Positions 55,012-63,681 of a DNA stretch of 64,000 bases are shown in pieces; the first letter of the stretch is position 1, and every line of letters starts with the position of its first letter. The stretch comes from Lewinellaceae bacterium (GTDB lineage: Bacteria; Bacteroidota; Bacteroidia; Chitinophagales; Saprospiraceae), in contig JADJUJ010000022.1 of assembly GCA_016710765.1 (NCBI GenBank), positions 1 through 64,000 of the forward strand, written 5' to 3'. A program made the position numbers and the translations under genes. The notes beneath the pieces were generated by a model, which saw only the letters and a program-made list of their open reading frames with translations, did not search any database and was not told the origin of the DNA.

Positions 55012-58000
55012 CTATTTTTTGCCAAATTCTTTGGTGAAGATCAAACCTACTCCTGAATTTCGAAGGTTGCCAGTAGACGTATTGAGCAATTCAAATCCCT
55101 GTTCCGAAAACACGGTAATCTTAAAAGCGCCATTGGGGGTTAAGGCATATTCCACAGAGGCATTTTCCAACGCGCTGTGGGTTTGGCCCGTGCTGTTGCC
55201 AACCGTGGTGCCACCCGTAATTTTAAAAGTAAGCCGGTCGCCAAAAAAGGATTTTTGTAGCCGCAATTGATAGTTGGTCGCGGGTTCATCCGATGCCGTA
55301 TTTCTGTCAGCAGCATCGCCGGTAGATAAATCTATGTCAATCCAGGTAAGGTACTGATCCGCGAGCGCATTGATTTGATTGGTCAAAAAATCGGTTAACC
55401 CCGACTGCAACGGATTCGTCCCGCTGACTGACGTTACCGCAAATGACTCATTGCCAATGAAGTTGCGCAGCAATAAAACCCCGAATACCTGCCGGGAGAG
55501 CTGGTTTTTATCCTGATTGACCGTATTTAGCGCATTGGCTACCAAACTGGCCTCCTGGTTACCAAAATTTGTTGCTAAGGAGCCCTGGCTTTCCTCCTCC
55601 GGGTAAATAAATTGAAAACCAACATCCGGGGTCGTCACCGATCCCGCAATGGATGTTTGCAAAAAGAACGTCTGTGATTTTCGGTAAGCTGCGGTTTCGT
55701 CAGCAGACGCATCCATCAACTGGGTGGCAACCAGAGGGAAGGGAGAGGCCTTGAATTGGTAACGCGCTTTTATATCCAGTTCGGGATCCTCAATGTCCCC
55801 GGTCCAGGTGATGGCGCTGCCAGTACTTACATTAAAGCTGCGTTTCACTACGGACTGGTAAGAATAGTTGTATACGCCACGCACCAGTTCCAGTCGCCCA
55901 ACCAGGGTCATAACGCCATTGGATAAAACATCCAGTTGAAGTTTGCCACTGGCTTTACCAATAAAATCATCGCCGGTAACCGGATTGATGACGCTGTTTA
56001 CGGTCAGGTTGGAATCAATTTCTATGCTTGCGCTGAGGGTATACGGCTGGGTAATCACCGGGGCATCGTAAAGTTGCGGGCGCACATACTGCCGGGGCGG
56101 GGGAACGAAGTATACCACGCCCTCATGTTGAAGGTATTCTGTTGCTTCATCGTACACGTAAGTGAAGCTTGATTCTTTAGCCGTTTTGAGCGAAAGTTTC
56201 AGGTCGGGCTGGCTGATAGGCCCCTGAACTGTGCCGTCCAGGGAAACGAATAGTTTCCCAAAATACAAAGGGTTTTGCTGCCTGGTCGTATTCAAAACCT
56301 GCCACTGTTTTGCATGCAGGCTGAGGTTGGCATTGATGTCTGACCAGTTTGTAGTTGTTAAGGAGCCATTGATTTCCAATGACTTACCAAAGGGATCAAC
56401 CAAGGTCAAGCCATCAACTGTTATACCTGTTGATGTAAATTCAAGTGGGGTTTCGCTCAATTCGTAGCGCACATTGGTTAGTTCGGGGGTAAAATAAGTC
56501 TCGTGCAATTTCATGGAGCCCCGCAGCTGTATGTCATCCGTCTGGCCTTTAATGCTGACCCGTGCCTCTGCCCAGCCGCCCATATCCTGCAATACATCGG
56601 ACAGGAAAATATCGAAATTGTTGTAGTTGAGCCGATCAATATCCAGGGCAAAGTCGAGCCCGGTTTTCCCATCTGGTAGGGCCTGGCTTGAACCACTAAG
56701 CAATATGGATTGTCCTGCGCCACGCATGTTCAGTTGCTGCACAGCGATGCCATTGGGCTTTATTTTTATTTCATTTTCTGCATCCACAACCCATTCTTTA
56801 AAATCAATCAATTGGCGCGGGGAAAGTTTTACGATTGTTTCCAGGGTGCTGTTGTTGATGGTGGCTTCTGCCGCCAGCAAAAAGCGTTCACGGCCTTCAT
56901 TATTCGTTGCTTTGAAAGACGCGGTGGCTTTGTTGGCCACAAATGCCCCATTGAGTACCGCATTTTCAATAAAATCCTCATTTCCTTTTGTCAGCTTTGG
57001 CGTAGTCAGTACAAATAAAGCGGAGGAATCACCGGCATAGGACCGGACATTCAAAGAATCCACCACCCAATCCATATACCCTATTCTGGGCGCATTTATC
57101 TGAAGGTTAAAATAATTGCGCTGCCCGACCAATGCCCCTTCCAGGTGCATCGGCGCCATATCCGTCAGACCAGGAATCAATCCAGTTGTCAATACGTCCG
57201 GTTGCAGAAAATCTAACTGTACTGAAACGGAATCGTTGCTTACCCTTGGCACATAAACCGTTCGATCTACTACGAAGTATTGTTCGAAAATACTGGACAC
57301 GGTTTTGGGCAAATCGGTCAACGAAAAATAACCCTTCACCTCGCCTTTCAGCCAGTCGGAATTGATTCCAAGTCGATTCTGACGCTGGTCCAGACTTATG
57401 TCCAGCACCATGTCACCCGGCTGAACATGCACCGTGTCGTATTGCAAATCAAGATTTTCAATGCGTACAGTTGCCTTCAGGGTATCCAGAGACAAGCCTT
57501 CCGAATGCGACACCATGTGCCCGCACAATTGGGTAGGCCGATTGTCCCAGCCAAAGGTGCGGAGATCGATACAATCGAGGCTAATATCCGCGTCGAGCAT
57601 TGGAATGGCTGTTTCAAAATCACCGGCAATGGTCGCCTTGATGGCAGCCCTTTTGTCTGTCGATACCAGATTGCCCTTGAACCGCTTTCCGGAGACTTCA
57701 GCGTCCAGGGTAATGTCCCGAAAAATAGCGTTGCCCCAAATCAGGGAGTCGATGTTGCCAGAAAGTTGCATTTGGGCACTTTCCCAAACATCAAACCCGG
57801 CGCCGGTAAGTTGCGCATGAAACCCAATGGTTTTAAGTGGCAGCATGGCGCTGTCTTTGGCCAATTGGCTAATCAGAACATTTTGGCCAACCACCTGTAG
57901 CTGGTAGCTGCTGTCTTTTAGGGTTCCTTCCAAATCCAGGTCACCCCAATTGCCCAGGCCAATTTGCAGCTTTCCAGCAGCGTCCTGCACCGTGCCCATG

Positions 58001-60024
58001 GCATTGCCCTGTACCTGAATATACGTGGGCAATCGCACGGACTGGCTTAGGTCAGGAACATAGCCCAGAATTTCCTGGCGGGCCAGGGAGGCTTTAAAAT
58101 TGCCGTCAAAGCCGAGTTGGTCGGGTGTTCGCAGGCTTTTCAATAATCCCTGAAACGCCAGGCTGCTGCTTGTACCACCCCGGCTGGCGTTGAGGTGTAC
58201 ATCAGCCTGCAAATTAGACAAGGTTCCTTTCAGGGTTCCATTTGCTTGCAGCAGGTCGGGGAAAAGGATCCCATCCGGCGCTAAAAAAACAAAAAAGCTC
58301 TGCGGAGCATCGAGTTGTTGAATGGTCAAATCCATGCCCAGTTTATCAGGGTCACTTACCGAGGTTAAAGTGCCTGCCAGTTCGAATGACAGCGGCTGGT
58401 TAAGCACCGGAGCAAACGTCGTATCCCGCTGCAATGTCCCGACATCTCCCTTCAGGTTCAATTGAAGGTTTTCCATATTGCCATCCAGGGTGCCATTGGC
58501 GCGAACATAGCTGGGCAAAACTTGGTTTTGCAGGCTGTCCATTGGACTGCCCCCAAGCGCCATAAAACGCAACATATCTGTACGGTTGCTTTCCAGCTGA
58601 TCCAGTTTCAGGTGCATGCCGAGCTGAGTGGGTGTGCCAACTTGTTGCAACGCTCCGTTGAAATATGCGCGGGTTCCTGTTCCTGCCCGGAACTTTATTT
58701 GCTCGGTTTGCAAGTTTTCCAGCCAACCATTAATCCGGCCTGAAACCTCGTAGGGCATGTCCTGCAGTTGCGCCAGTTCCTTGTTTTCAAATGGAGGCAA
58801 CAGGAGCAGCAAATCGCCCACCAAGCCTTTAAGTTGTCGCATTTGAACCTCCATGAAGCCGTAGCTGACCGCATTTTTTTTAAGGAGCAATACATCGCCG
58901 TCCACCCGGGTTTGATTCAAGTGTGCCAATACCCGCTGTAGTACTAAACTGCTTGGCGTCATTTGAATGGACGCCTGAAGGGAATGGATGGTCAGGCCAC
59001 TTTTATCTGTGCCTGACAAAGCATTTGCTTCAATAGACAAGGAATCATGTTGAAAGGAGAAATCGAGCAAATCGGCGTTCAGTTGACGCAGATCCAGGTC
59101 GCTGGCATTGAAGTGCTTCGGTGTGGATACTGCTTCCGGGTCGCGATAAACGATCGCGCTGTTTGCCAAATGAATATCTTTTGCCTGAACATCAAGGTCG
59201 TTTTCTGAAGAATTCAGGTGCAAATCCGCGAAATCGGCCTCCTCCAACCTGGTCTCCAGGTATTGGCCGATGGTCGAATATAAAAAATGGGAATGGCTGA
59301 TTGCGCCTGATTCCATAGAAACACTGAAACGCGGGGACGCCTCGCTGCTGGAAACAGCAGCTTTCTTTTGAATCATTTGAATGTCCGCATCGCGGAGGAC
59401 ACATTTACCCAACTCAAAATCCAGTTTTTCAAGATCCGATTTTTGCAATACTGTTTCAAGCAATCCGATATCGGCCTCGGTAGAACTGGCGCTGTCCTCA
59501 TCCTGCATCAGAAAATGCACTTTCCGAACCCGAATTGTCGTAGAGCCAGTCTCGAATGTCCAGGCAATACTGGATGGCGTGGTTGATTTAGGCGCGTTGG
59601 GAGTGGCAAATGCGTTGACAATGAAATCGTAATTGTACGTACTGTCTTTTTGGTTGAGGTAAACAGTGGCATCATCCAGCTGAATCTCCTGTACCACGAT
59701 GGTACGGTCCAGCAGTTTCCACATGTCCAGGGTAACCACCAAACTACCGACCCGAATCAGGGTATCCTGTTGCTGGTCTTCCAGGAGCAAGCCTTTTAAG
59801 GAAATATCGTATGGGAAGCGCAATCCAATGGATCCTATTTCAACCCGGGTACCGAGCTTTTCCTGTAAATAGGATTGTGCTTCCCGGGTAATACGCTGCT
59901 GGACAGGTGACAGCGTGAGGGCATACAACAAAAGCACTACCAAAAGCAAGATGCTGCCAATAGTATAGAAGGCGACGCGCAAGAATTTTCGCCAGGCGCT
60001 TTTTGCTGTTTGGGGTTTATCCAT
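55012..60024 (-). CDS. tamB: TamB-like translocation/assembly protein
   Basis: 1670 residues, intact. N-terminal TM anchor (FLRVAFYTIGSILLLVVLLLYALTL), an AsmA-like start (ITREAQSYLQEKLGTRVEIG, IGLRFPYDISLKGLLLEDQ), a very long repeated beta-helical middle, and the conserved C-terminal DUF490 region with GKASGKLQLDVLSNGVMTLVG, RGVYNYSYQSVVKRSFNV, ITWTGDIEDPELDIKARY, ending GLIFTKEFGKK. TamB spans the periplasm and, with TamA/TamL, supports outer-membrane protein insertion and phospholipid transport. First gene of tamB-tamL-DUF4403. Confidence 0.95.
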   Translation of the reverse strand: MDKPQTAKSAWRKFLRVAFYTIGSILLLVVLLLYALTLSPVQQRITREAQSYLQEKLGTRVEIGSIGLRFPYDISLKGLLLEDQQQDTLIRVGSLVVTLDMWKLLDRTIVVQEIQLDDATVYLNQKDSTYNYDFIVNAFATPNAPKSTTPSSIAWTFETGSTTIRVRKVHFLMQDEDSASSTEADIGLLETVLQKSDLEKLDFELGKCVLRDADIQMIQKKAAVSSSEASPRFSVSMESGAISHSHFLYSTIGQYLETRLEEADFADLHLNSSENDLDVQAKDIHLANSAIVYRDPEAVSTPKHFNASDLDLRQLNADLLDFSFQHDSLSIEANALSGTDKSGLTIHSLQASIQMTPSSLVLQRVLAHLNQTRVDGDVLLLKKNAVSYGFMEVQMRQLKGLVGDLLLLLPPFENKELAQLQDMPYEVSGRINGWLENLQTEQIKFRAGTGTRAYFNGALQQVGTPTQLGMHLKLDQLESNRTDMLRFMALGGSPMDSLQNQVLPSYVRANGTLDGNMENLQLNLKGDVGTLQRDTTFAPVLNQPLSFELAGTLTSVSDPDKLGMDLTIQQLDAPQSFFVFLAPDGILFPDLLQANGTLKGTLSNLQADVHLNASRGGTSSSLAFQGLLKSLRTPDQLGFDGNFKASLARQEILGYVPDLSQSVRLPTYIQVQGNAMGTVQDAAGKLQIGLGNWGDLDLEGTLKDSSYQLQVVGQNVLISQLAKDSAMLPLKTIGFHAQLTGAGFDVWESAQMQLSGNIDSLIWGNAIFRDITLDAEVSGKRFKGNLVSTDKRAAIKATIAGDFETAIPMLDADISLDCIDLRTFGWDNRPTQLCGHMVSHSEGLSLDTLKATVRIENLDLQYDTVHVQPGDMVLDISLDQRQNRLGINSDWLKGEVKGYFSLTDLPKTVSSIFEQYFVVDRTVYVPRVSNDSVSVQLDFLQPDVLTTGLIPGLTDMAPMHLEGALVGQRNYFNLQINAPRIGYMDWVVDSLNVRSYAGDSSALFVLTTPKLTKGNEDFIENAVLNGAFVANKATASFKATNNEGRERFLLAAEATINNSTLETIVKLSPRQLIDFKEWVVDAENEIKIKPNGIAVQQLNMRGAGQSILLSGSSQALPDGKTGLDFALDIDRLNYNNFDIFLSDVLQDMGGWAEARVSIKGQTDDIQLRGSMKLHETYFTPELTNVRYELSETPLEFTSTGITVDGLTLVDPFGKSLEINGSLTTTNWSDINANLSLHAKQWQVLNTTRQQNPLYFGKLFVSLDGTVQGPISQPDLKLSLKTAKESSFTYVYDEATEYLQHEGVVYFVPPPRQYVRPQLYDAPVITQPYTLSASIEIDSNLTVNSVINPVTGDDFIGKASGKLQLDVLSNGVMTLVGRLELVRGVYNYSYQSVVKRSFNVSTGSAITWTGDIEDPELDIKARYQFKASPFPLVATQLMDASADETAAYRKSQTFFLQTSIAGSVTTPDVGFQFIYPEEESQGSLATNFGNQEASLVANALNTVNQDKNQLSRQVFGVLLLRNFIGNESFAVTSVSGTNPLQSGLTDFLTNQINALADQYLTWIDIDLSTGDAADRNTASDEPATNYQLRLQKSFFGDRLTFKITGGTTVGNSTGQTHSALENASVEYALTPNGAFKITVFSEQGFELLNTSTGNLRNSGVGLIFTKEFGKK

Positions 60025-60166
60025 TTTCTACATAACGCATTTTCGGCCTCCCTTAGCATGGCTTTTATGTCTTTTCTCACAGATAATCACCAGCGCACGT
60101 TGTATTTGGATGAACACTTTATGTCAGCGACGAATGGAACACCATACGACTGCGGGTTCTATTTGA

Positions 60167-61141
60167 TTACACCTTCGTTTCTTCTGTGGCCAATACCAAA
60201 TGCGATGCCACAACCTCCCTATGCTCCACAAAAACGGCGAATTTGCTGGGCTTTATTTTTCCACCATATTTATTTGCATAAACCTTTGTGAATTCCGCGC
60301 CGAAATAAAGAATAATAGCAGAATAATAAACCCATAAAATGATAAGCACCACGGCCCCTGCCGCGCCGTAAGCCGAAACAGTACTCGAATGGCTGAGATA
60401 AAGGTTGATAAGGTATTTGCCTATAAGAAACAAAACGGCAGTAAAAAAAGCACCGATCAGTACGTCGCGCCATTTTAATTCAGCATCGGGCAGAACCTTG
60501 AAAATTACGGCAAAAAGAAGCATCACAATCCCGGTGGATATCAGGTTGCTAATGATAAAGGCCGGCCATACAAAGGAACTCATATTGACCTCAAGCCAGC
60601 CGTCTAACATACTCAGTACCGCACTCAAAACAAGCGAAACCATCAAAAGGAAACCGATGCCGACCACCATTGAGAAAGAAACGATACGCGTAAGGACGAA
60701 GCGCTCCCAGCCTCTTTTTGGCTTTGCTTTGATAGACCAAATTGAATTGATGGAATCCTGGATCTCAATAAAAACGCCGGTTGCCCCGAAAAAAAAAGTA
60801 GCCACACCTAGCGCGGTCACCCAAGGCGTGTCGCCGGATATTTGGACGTTATTGATCATTTCCTGCAATTGCAAAGCCCCAACTTTCCCAATAAGTCCTT
60901 CAAACTGCAGGTACAGGTAACCCTCTGCCGCTTCCTTACCAAGCAAAATACTGCCAATCGCAATAACGATGATCAGCATGGGCGCCATAGAAAAGAGCGT
61001 GTAATAGGAAAGCGAGGCACTGAACTTAAGCCCGTTGACTACATGGAACTCCTCAGCAGACAAGCGTAGCAAATGCCAAAGCGCGGTGAATCTATGCCAA
61101 AGATTTTTTACAGTAAGGCCGGAAAGTAACGGTGTTTTCAT
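60167..61141 (-). CDS. YihY/BrkB-family inner-membrane protein
   Basis: 324 residues, six TM helices: LSYYTLFSMAPMLIIVIAIG, TALGVATFFFGATGVFIEIQ, VSFSMVVGIGFLLMVSLVLSA, AFIISNLISTGIVMLLFAVIF, VLIGAFFTAVLFLIGKYLI, AVVLIILWVYYSAIILYFGAEF. The family motif around FGATGVFIEIQDSINSIW and the SAYGAAGAVVLIILWVYYSA stretch is clear. Once annotated as RNase BN; current view is an envelope membrane protein, possibly linked to TamB-like lipid transport. Upstream of tamB on the same strand but separated by 142 bp. Start at 61141 (MKTPLLSG). Confidence 0.9.
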   Translation of the reverse strand: MKTPLLSGLTVKNLWHRFTALWHLLRLSAEEFHVVNGLKFSASLSYYTLFSMAPMLIIVIAIGSILLGKEAAEGYLYLQFEGLIGKVGALQLQEMINNVQISGDTPWVTALGVATFFFGATGVFIEIQDSINSIWSIKAKPKRGWERFVLTRIVSFSMVVGIGFLLMVSLVLSAVLSMLDGWLEVNMSSFVWPAFIISNLISTGIVMLLFAVIFKVLPDAELKWRDVLIGAFFTAVLFLIGKYLINLYLSHSSTVSAYGAAGAVVLIILWVYYSAIILYFGAEFTKVYANKYGGKIKPSKFAVFVEHREVVASHLVLATEETKV

Positions 61142-61162
61142 ATTTCTGACACACAATATTGC

Positions 61163-61333
61163 ACTAGGGTGTGTCTGAAAAATACTCGACGGGCTGAAAA
61201 TGCATCATTAGGAACCTGTACGGCTTGTCTTTTTAGGGCAATAATGCCCACTATTACCCTAAAAAGGACAATTGTCCAGAACCCTAATGCTGCTATTTTC
61301 ATCTCCGCCAGCATTTTTCAGACACACCCTAGT
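61163..61333. mobile_element. IS5-like MITE, about 170 bp
   Basis: Ends CTAG + GGTGTGTCTGAAAAA (61164-61181) and the exact complement (61315-61332). CTAG at both edges fits the YTAR target duplication of IS5-group elements, or is part of the ends since CTAG is palindromic. An inner inverted pair CTTTTTAGGG / CCCTAAAAAG lies near 61229-61265. No ORF; non-autonomous. Sits just upstream of yihY and may carry or disturb its promoter. Confidence 0.8.
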
Positions 61334-61448
61334 TACACTGCCCAAGTATAACCCAAATAATAATAAATATTACAACGGTGCCAAGGCAGCCTCCTCCAAA
61401 TTTCAGTGCGCCCGCACCAGACAGTACCCCTCTGAAAAAGTTATTCAT
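61329..61448 (-). CDS. Possible 39-aa membrane microprotein
   Basis: MNNFFRGVLSGAGALKFGG then a single TM (GTVVIFIIIWVILG) and QCN. A short basic/amphipathic N-terminus and one clean TM look like a real small protein, but there is no family match and the stop overlaps the edge of the IS5-like MITE. Confidence 0.4.
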   Translation of the reverse strand: MNNFFRGVLSGAGALKFGGGCLGTVVIFIIIWVILGQCN

Positions 61449-61738
61449 GGTATCTCTCTTGTTGAAAAAATAGCCAATTGCTAGATTTTCACAAAGATGC
61501 TGTAGCTGGTATTCAAGGCTGTTACACAATTCGATAAATTACTTACATTTTTCACACGTTCATTGTCTCTAAAAAAGATTGTTGAAATGTGTGAATAATG
61601 TAACACTTACCTGGAATTTTGTAACGCGCAGCCGGCACAATGCACCCACCTTTACCTTGTGAAAATCCGTTTAGAGATGCTATGTTAACATCTCTAATTT
61701 ACCCTATTGGTTTTTATTTGCCTTGCTAATTCGATGCG
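61449..61738. other. Leader region of the mla operon
   Basis: Hairpin TTAGAGATG (61671-61679) / CATCTCTAA (61689-61697), 9-bp stem and 9-nt loop, 41 bp before the mlaE ATG; possible operator or 5' UTR structure. TACCTTG at 61653-61659 is a partial -7 match. No RNA gene recognised. Confidence 0.4.
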
Positions 61739-62521
61739 ATGTTGAAAAAATACACTTTCACAAAAGGTTTAGACGATTATTTTACAGGCATATACAATGC
61801 CTATAAATTCATAGCCCGATTTTTCAAACAAGCATTTCAAGGTCCGTTTGAATTTCGTGAAATAGTACGGCAATGTTTTGAAGTAGGGGTGAAGTCTTTG
61901 CCACTCATCACGCTCACTGGTTTTGTGGTTGGTATGGTTTTTACCAAACAATCCCGGCCTTCTTTGGTCTCATTCGGTGCTTCTTCCTGGTTGCCTTCTT
62001 TGATCGCAATTGCCATGATAAGGGCCTTAGCGCCGCTTGTGACGGCTTTGATCTGTGCTGGCAAGGTGGGTTCCAACATTGGGGCCGAACTTGGTTCTAT
62101 GAAGGTTACAGAGCAAATTGATGCCATGGAGGTCTCTGCAACTGACCCGTTTAAGTTTCTGGTGGTTACCCGTGTGATTGCGACCACCGTGACGATCCCT
62201 GTATTGGCGATGTATTGCGCTTTTGTAGGGATGATGGGCTCTTTCCTCAATATTTATCAGATTGAGGGCACCAGCTTTCCCACGTTCATTTCTGCGGCAT
62301 TTGCACAAGTCAGCTTTCTGGATGTGGGCACTTCCATCGTAAAAGCCATTTCGTTTGGATTTACCATCGGAATGGTATCTGCCTACAAAGGGTACTATGC
62401 CACAAAGGGTACACAAGGGGTGGGTACAGCCGCCAACGCTTCTGTTGTCCTTTCCATGTTCCTGATATTTGTGGAAGAAATGATAATTGTTCAAATATCT
62501 AACTGGATCAGGTACTATTAA
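61739..62521 (+). CDS. mlaE: MlaE-family ABC permease (lipid transport)
   Basis: 260 residues. FREIVRQCFEVGVKSLPLITLTGFVVGMVF, VTALICAGKVGSNIGAELGSMKVTEQIDAMEV (the conserved MlaE loop), ATDPFKFLVVTRVIATTVTIPVL, then KAISFGFTIGMVSAYKGYYATKGTQGVG. Inner-membrane permease of a retrograde phospholipid (Mla-type) transporter. Followed by mlaF after a 384-bp gap that holds a MITE-like element, and by mlaD. Confidence 0.94.
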   Translation: MLKKYTFTKGLDDYFTGIYNAYKFIARFFKQAFQGPFEFREIVRQCFEVGVKSLPLITLTGFVVGMVFTKQSRPSLVSFGASSWLPSLIAIAMIRALAPLVTALICAGKVGSNIGAELGSMKVTEQIDAMEVSATDPFKFLVVTRVIATTVTIPVLAMYCAFVGMMGSFLNIYQIEGTSFPTFISAAFAQVSFLDVGTSIVKAISFGFTIGMVSAYKGYYATKGTQGVGTAANASVVLSMFLIFVEEMIIVQISNWIRYY

Positions 62522-62524
62522 TTT

Positions 62525-62552
62525 GGTCTTTAGTCTTTGGGTGTTGGTCTTT
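62525..62552 (+). repeat. Heptad repeat GGTCTTT family
   Basis: In-phase heptads GGTCTTT, AGTCTTT, GGGTGTT, GGTCTTT; complement of the AAAGACC unit at 14051-14092. An inverted related copy (AAAGACC, AACACCC, AAAGATT) sits at 62876-62897 just before mlaF. Confidence 0.6.
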
Positions 62553-62570
62553 GGTTTCGATGCTGGTTTA

Positions 62571-62731
62571 GAGCATGTTGGGGATTTTCCTGCTGGGCCA
62601 AAAACGGTTCTTTTTTTGTCATTTTTCACCTTTTTTCAGTCATGTAATATCAACTATACTCCTTCAAAAACGTAAAACTGGCTAAAAAAAGCCCTCGTTT
62701 TTGCCTCCAGCAGAAAATCCCCAACATGCTC
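62571..62731. mobile_element. MITE-like inverted-repeat element between mlaE and mlaF
   Basis: Ends GAGCATGTTGGGGATTTTC + CTGCTGG (62571-62596) and its complement with one base less (62707-62731). About 161 bp, no ORF, second inner imperfect complementarity (CCAAAAACGG / CCCTCGTTTTTG). Inserted in the mla operon between permease and ATPase genes; the heptad repeats lie outside it. Confidence 0.8.
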
Positions 62732-62905
62732 GTAATATACCCCGCCAGATCAAATACCGAGAAAATGGGAATTAAATTTTGAACACCCTTTTTTTAAAAC
62801 AGGATGTGTATTTTTATCAAATTTTTGGCAAAATTTAATGCATTGAAAACTTAATCTTTAATACTTCGCACCCCAAAAGACCAACACCCCAAAGATTAAA
62901 TCAAC

Positions 62906-63679
62906 ATGGAAAATAAAGTAACGCAAGCAGGTCAAGGGGAAGCCGTCATCTCCATCAAAGGATTGTACAAATCCTTTGGTGATTTGGAGGTGTTGCGCGG
63001 CATTGACCTGGAAGTTTTTAAAGGGGAAAATGTCGTGGTGCTTGGGCGCTCGGGCAGTGGAAAATCGGTGTTGATTAAAATCATTTCAGGCCTGCTGCTA
63101 CCCGATGAAGGCACCGTTAAAGTGCTGGGAAAAGATGTGGAAAAATTAAGTGAAAAAGAAATGCGCGCACTGCGCATGAAAATCGGGTTTTCGTTCCAAA
63201 GCAGTGCCTTGTATGACAGCATGAATGTGCGCGAAAACCTGGAATTTCCTTTGACCAGAACCAATAGAACACTCCGTAAAAAAGAAGTAGACATGGTAGT
63301 GGAAGAAACCCTTGATGCGGTAGGCCTTTCAGATAAAATCAATCAGATGCCTTCGGACCTATCGGGCGGACAACGGAAACGGATCGGCATTGCAAGGACT
63401 TTAATGCTTAAACCGGAAATTATGCTGTACGATGAACCAACCGCCGGGCTTGACCCCATAACCTGCGTTGAAATCAATAACCTGATCAATGAGGTGCAGG
63501 AGCGCTATAAAACCAGTGCCATCATCATTACCCACGACCTGAGCTGCGCCAAAGCCACTGGCGACCGCGTTGCTATGCTGTTGGAAGGCAAGTTTACACG
63601 TATTGGAAGCTTCGATGAAGTATTCGATACGGATGAGAATCAGGCAAAAGAATTTTACAATTACAATTTCATTCAATAA
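62906..63679 (+). CDS. mlaF: MlaF-family ABC ATPase (lipid transport)
   Basis: 257 residues. Walker A GRSGSGKSVLIK (Ser-Val in place of the usual Thr, as in MlaF), Q-loop GFSFQSSALYDSMNVRENL, signature DLSGGQRKRIGIARTL, Walker B IMLYDEPTAGLDPIT, H-loop IIITHDL. Drives the MlaE permease. 2-bp gap to mlaD. Confidence 0.95.
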   Translation: MENKVTQAGQGEAVISIKGLYKSFGDLEVLRGIDLEVFKGENVVVLGRSGSGKSVLIKIISGLLLPDEGTVKVLGKDVEKLSEKEMRALRMKIGFSFQSSALYDSMNVRENLEFPLTRTNRTLRKKEVDMVVEETLDAVGLSDKINQMPSDLSGGQRKRIGIARTLMLKPEIMLYDEPTAGLDPITCVEINNLINEVQERYKTSAIIITHDLSCAKATGDRVAMLLEGKFTRIGSFDEVFDTDENQAKEFYNYNFIQ

Positions 63680-63681
63680 TT

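Noticed and set aside
57280..57900. Plus-strand ORF of 206 codons inside tamB
   Set aside because: Antisense shadow of the intact 1670-residue TamB frame.
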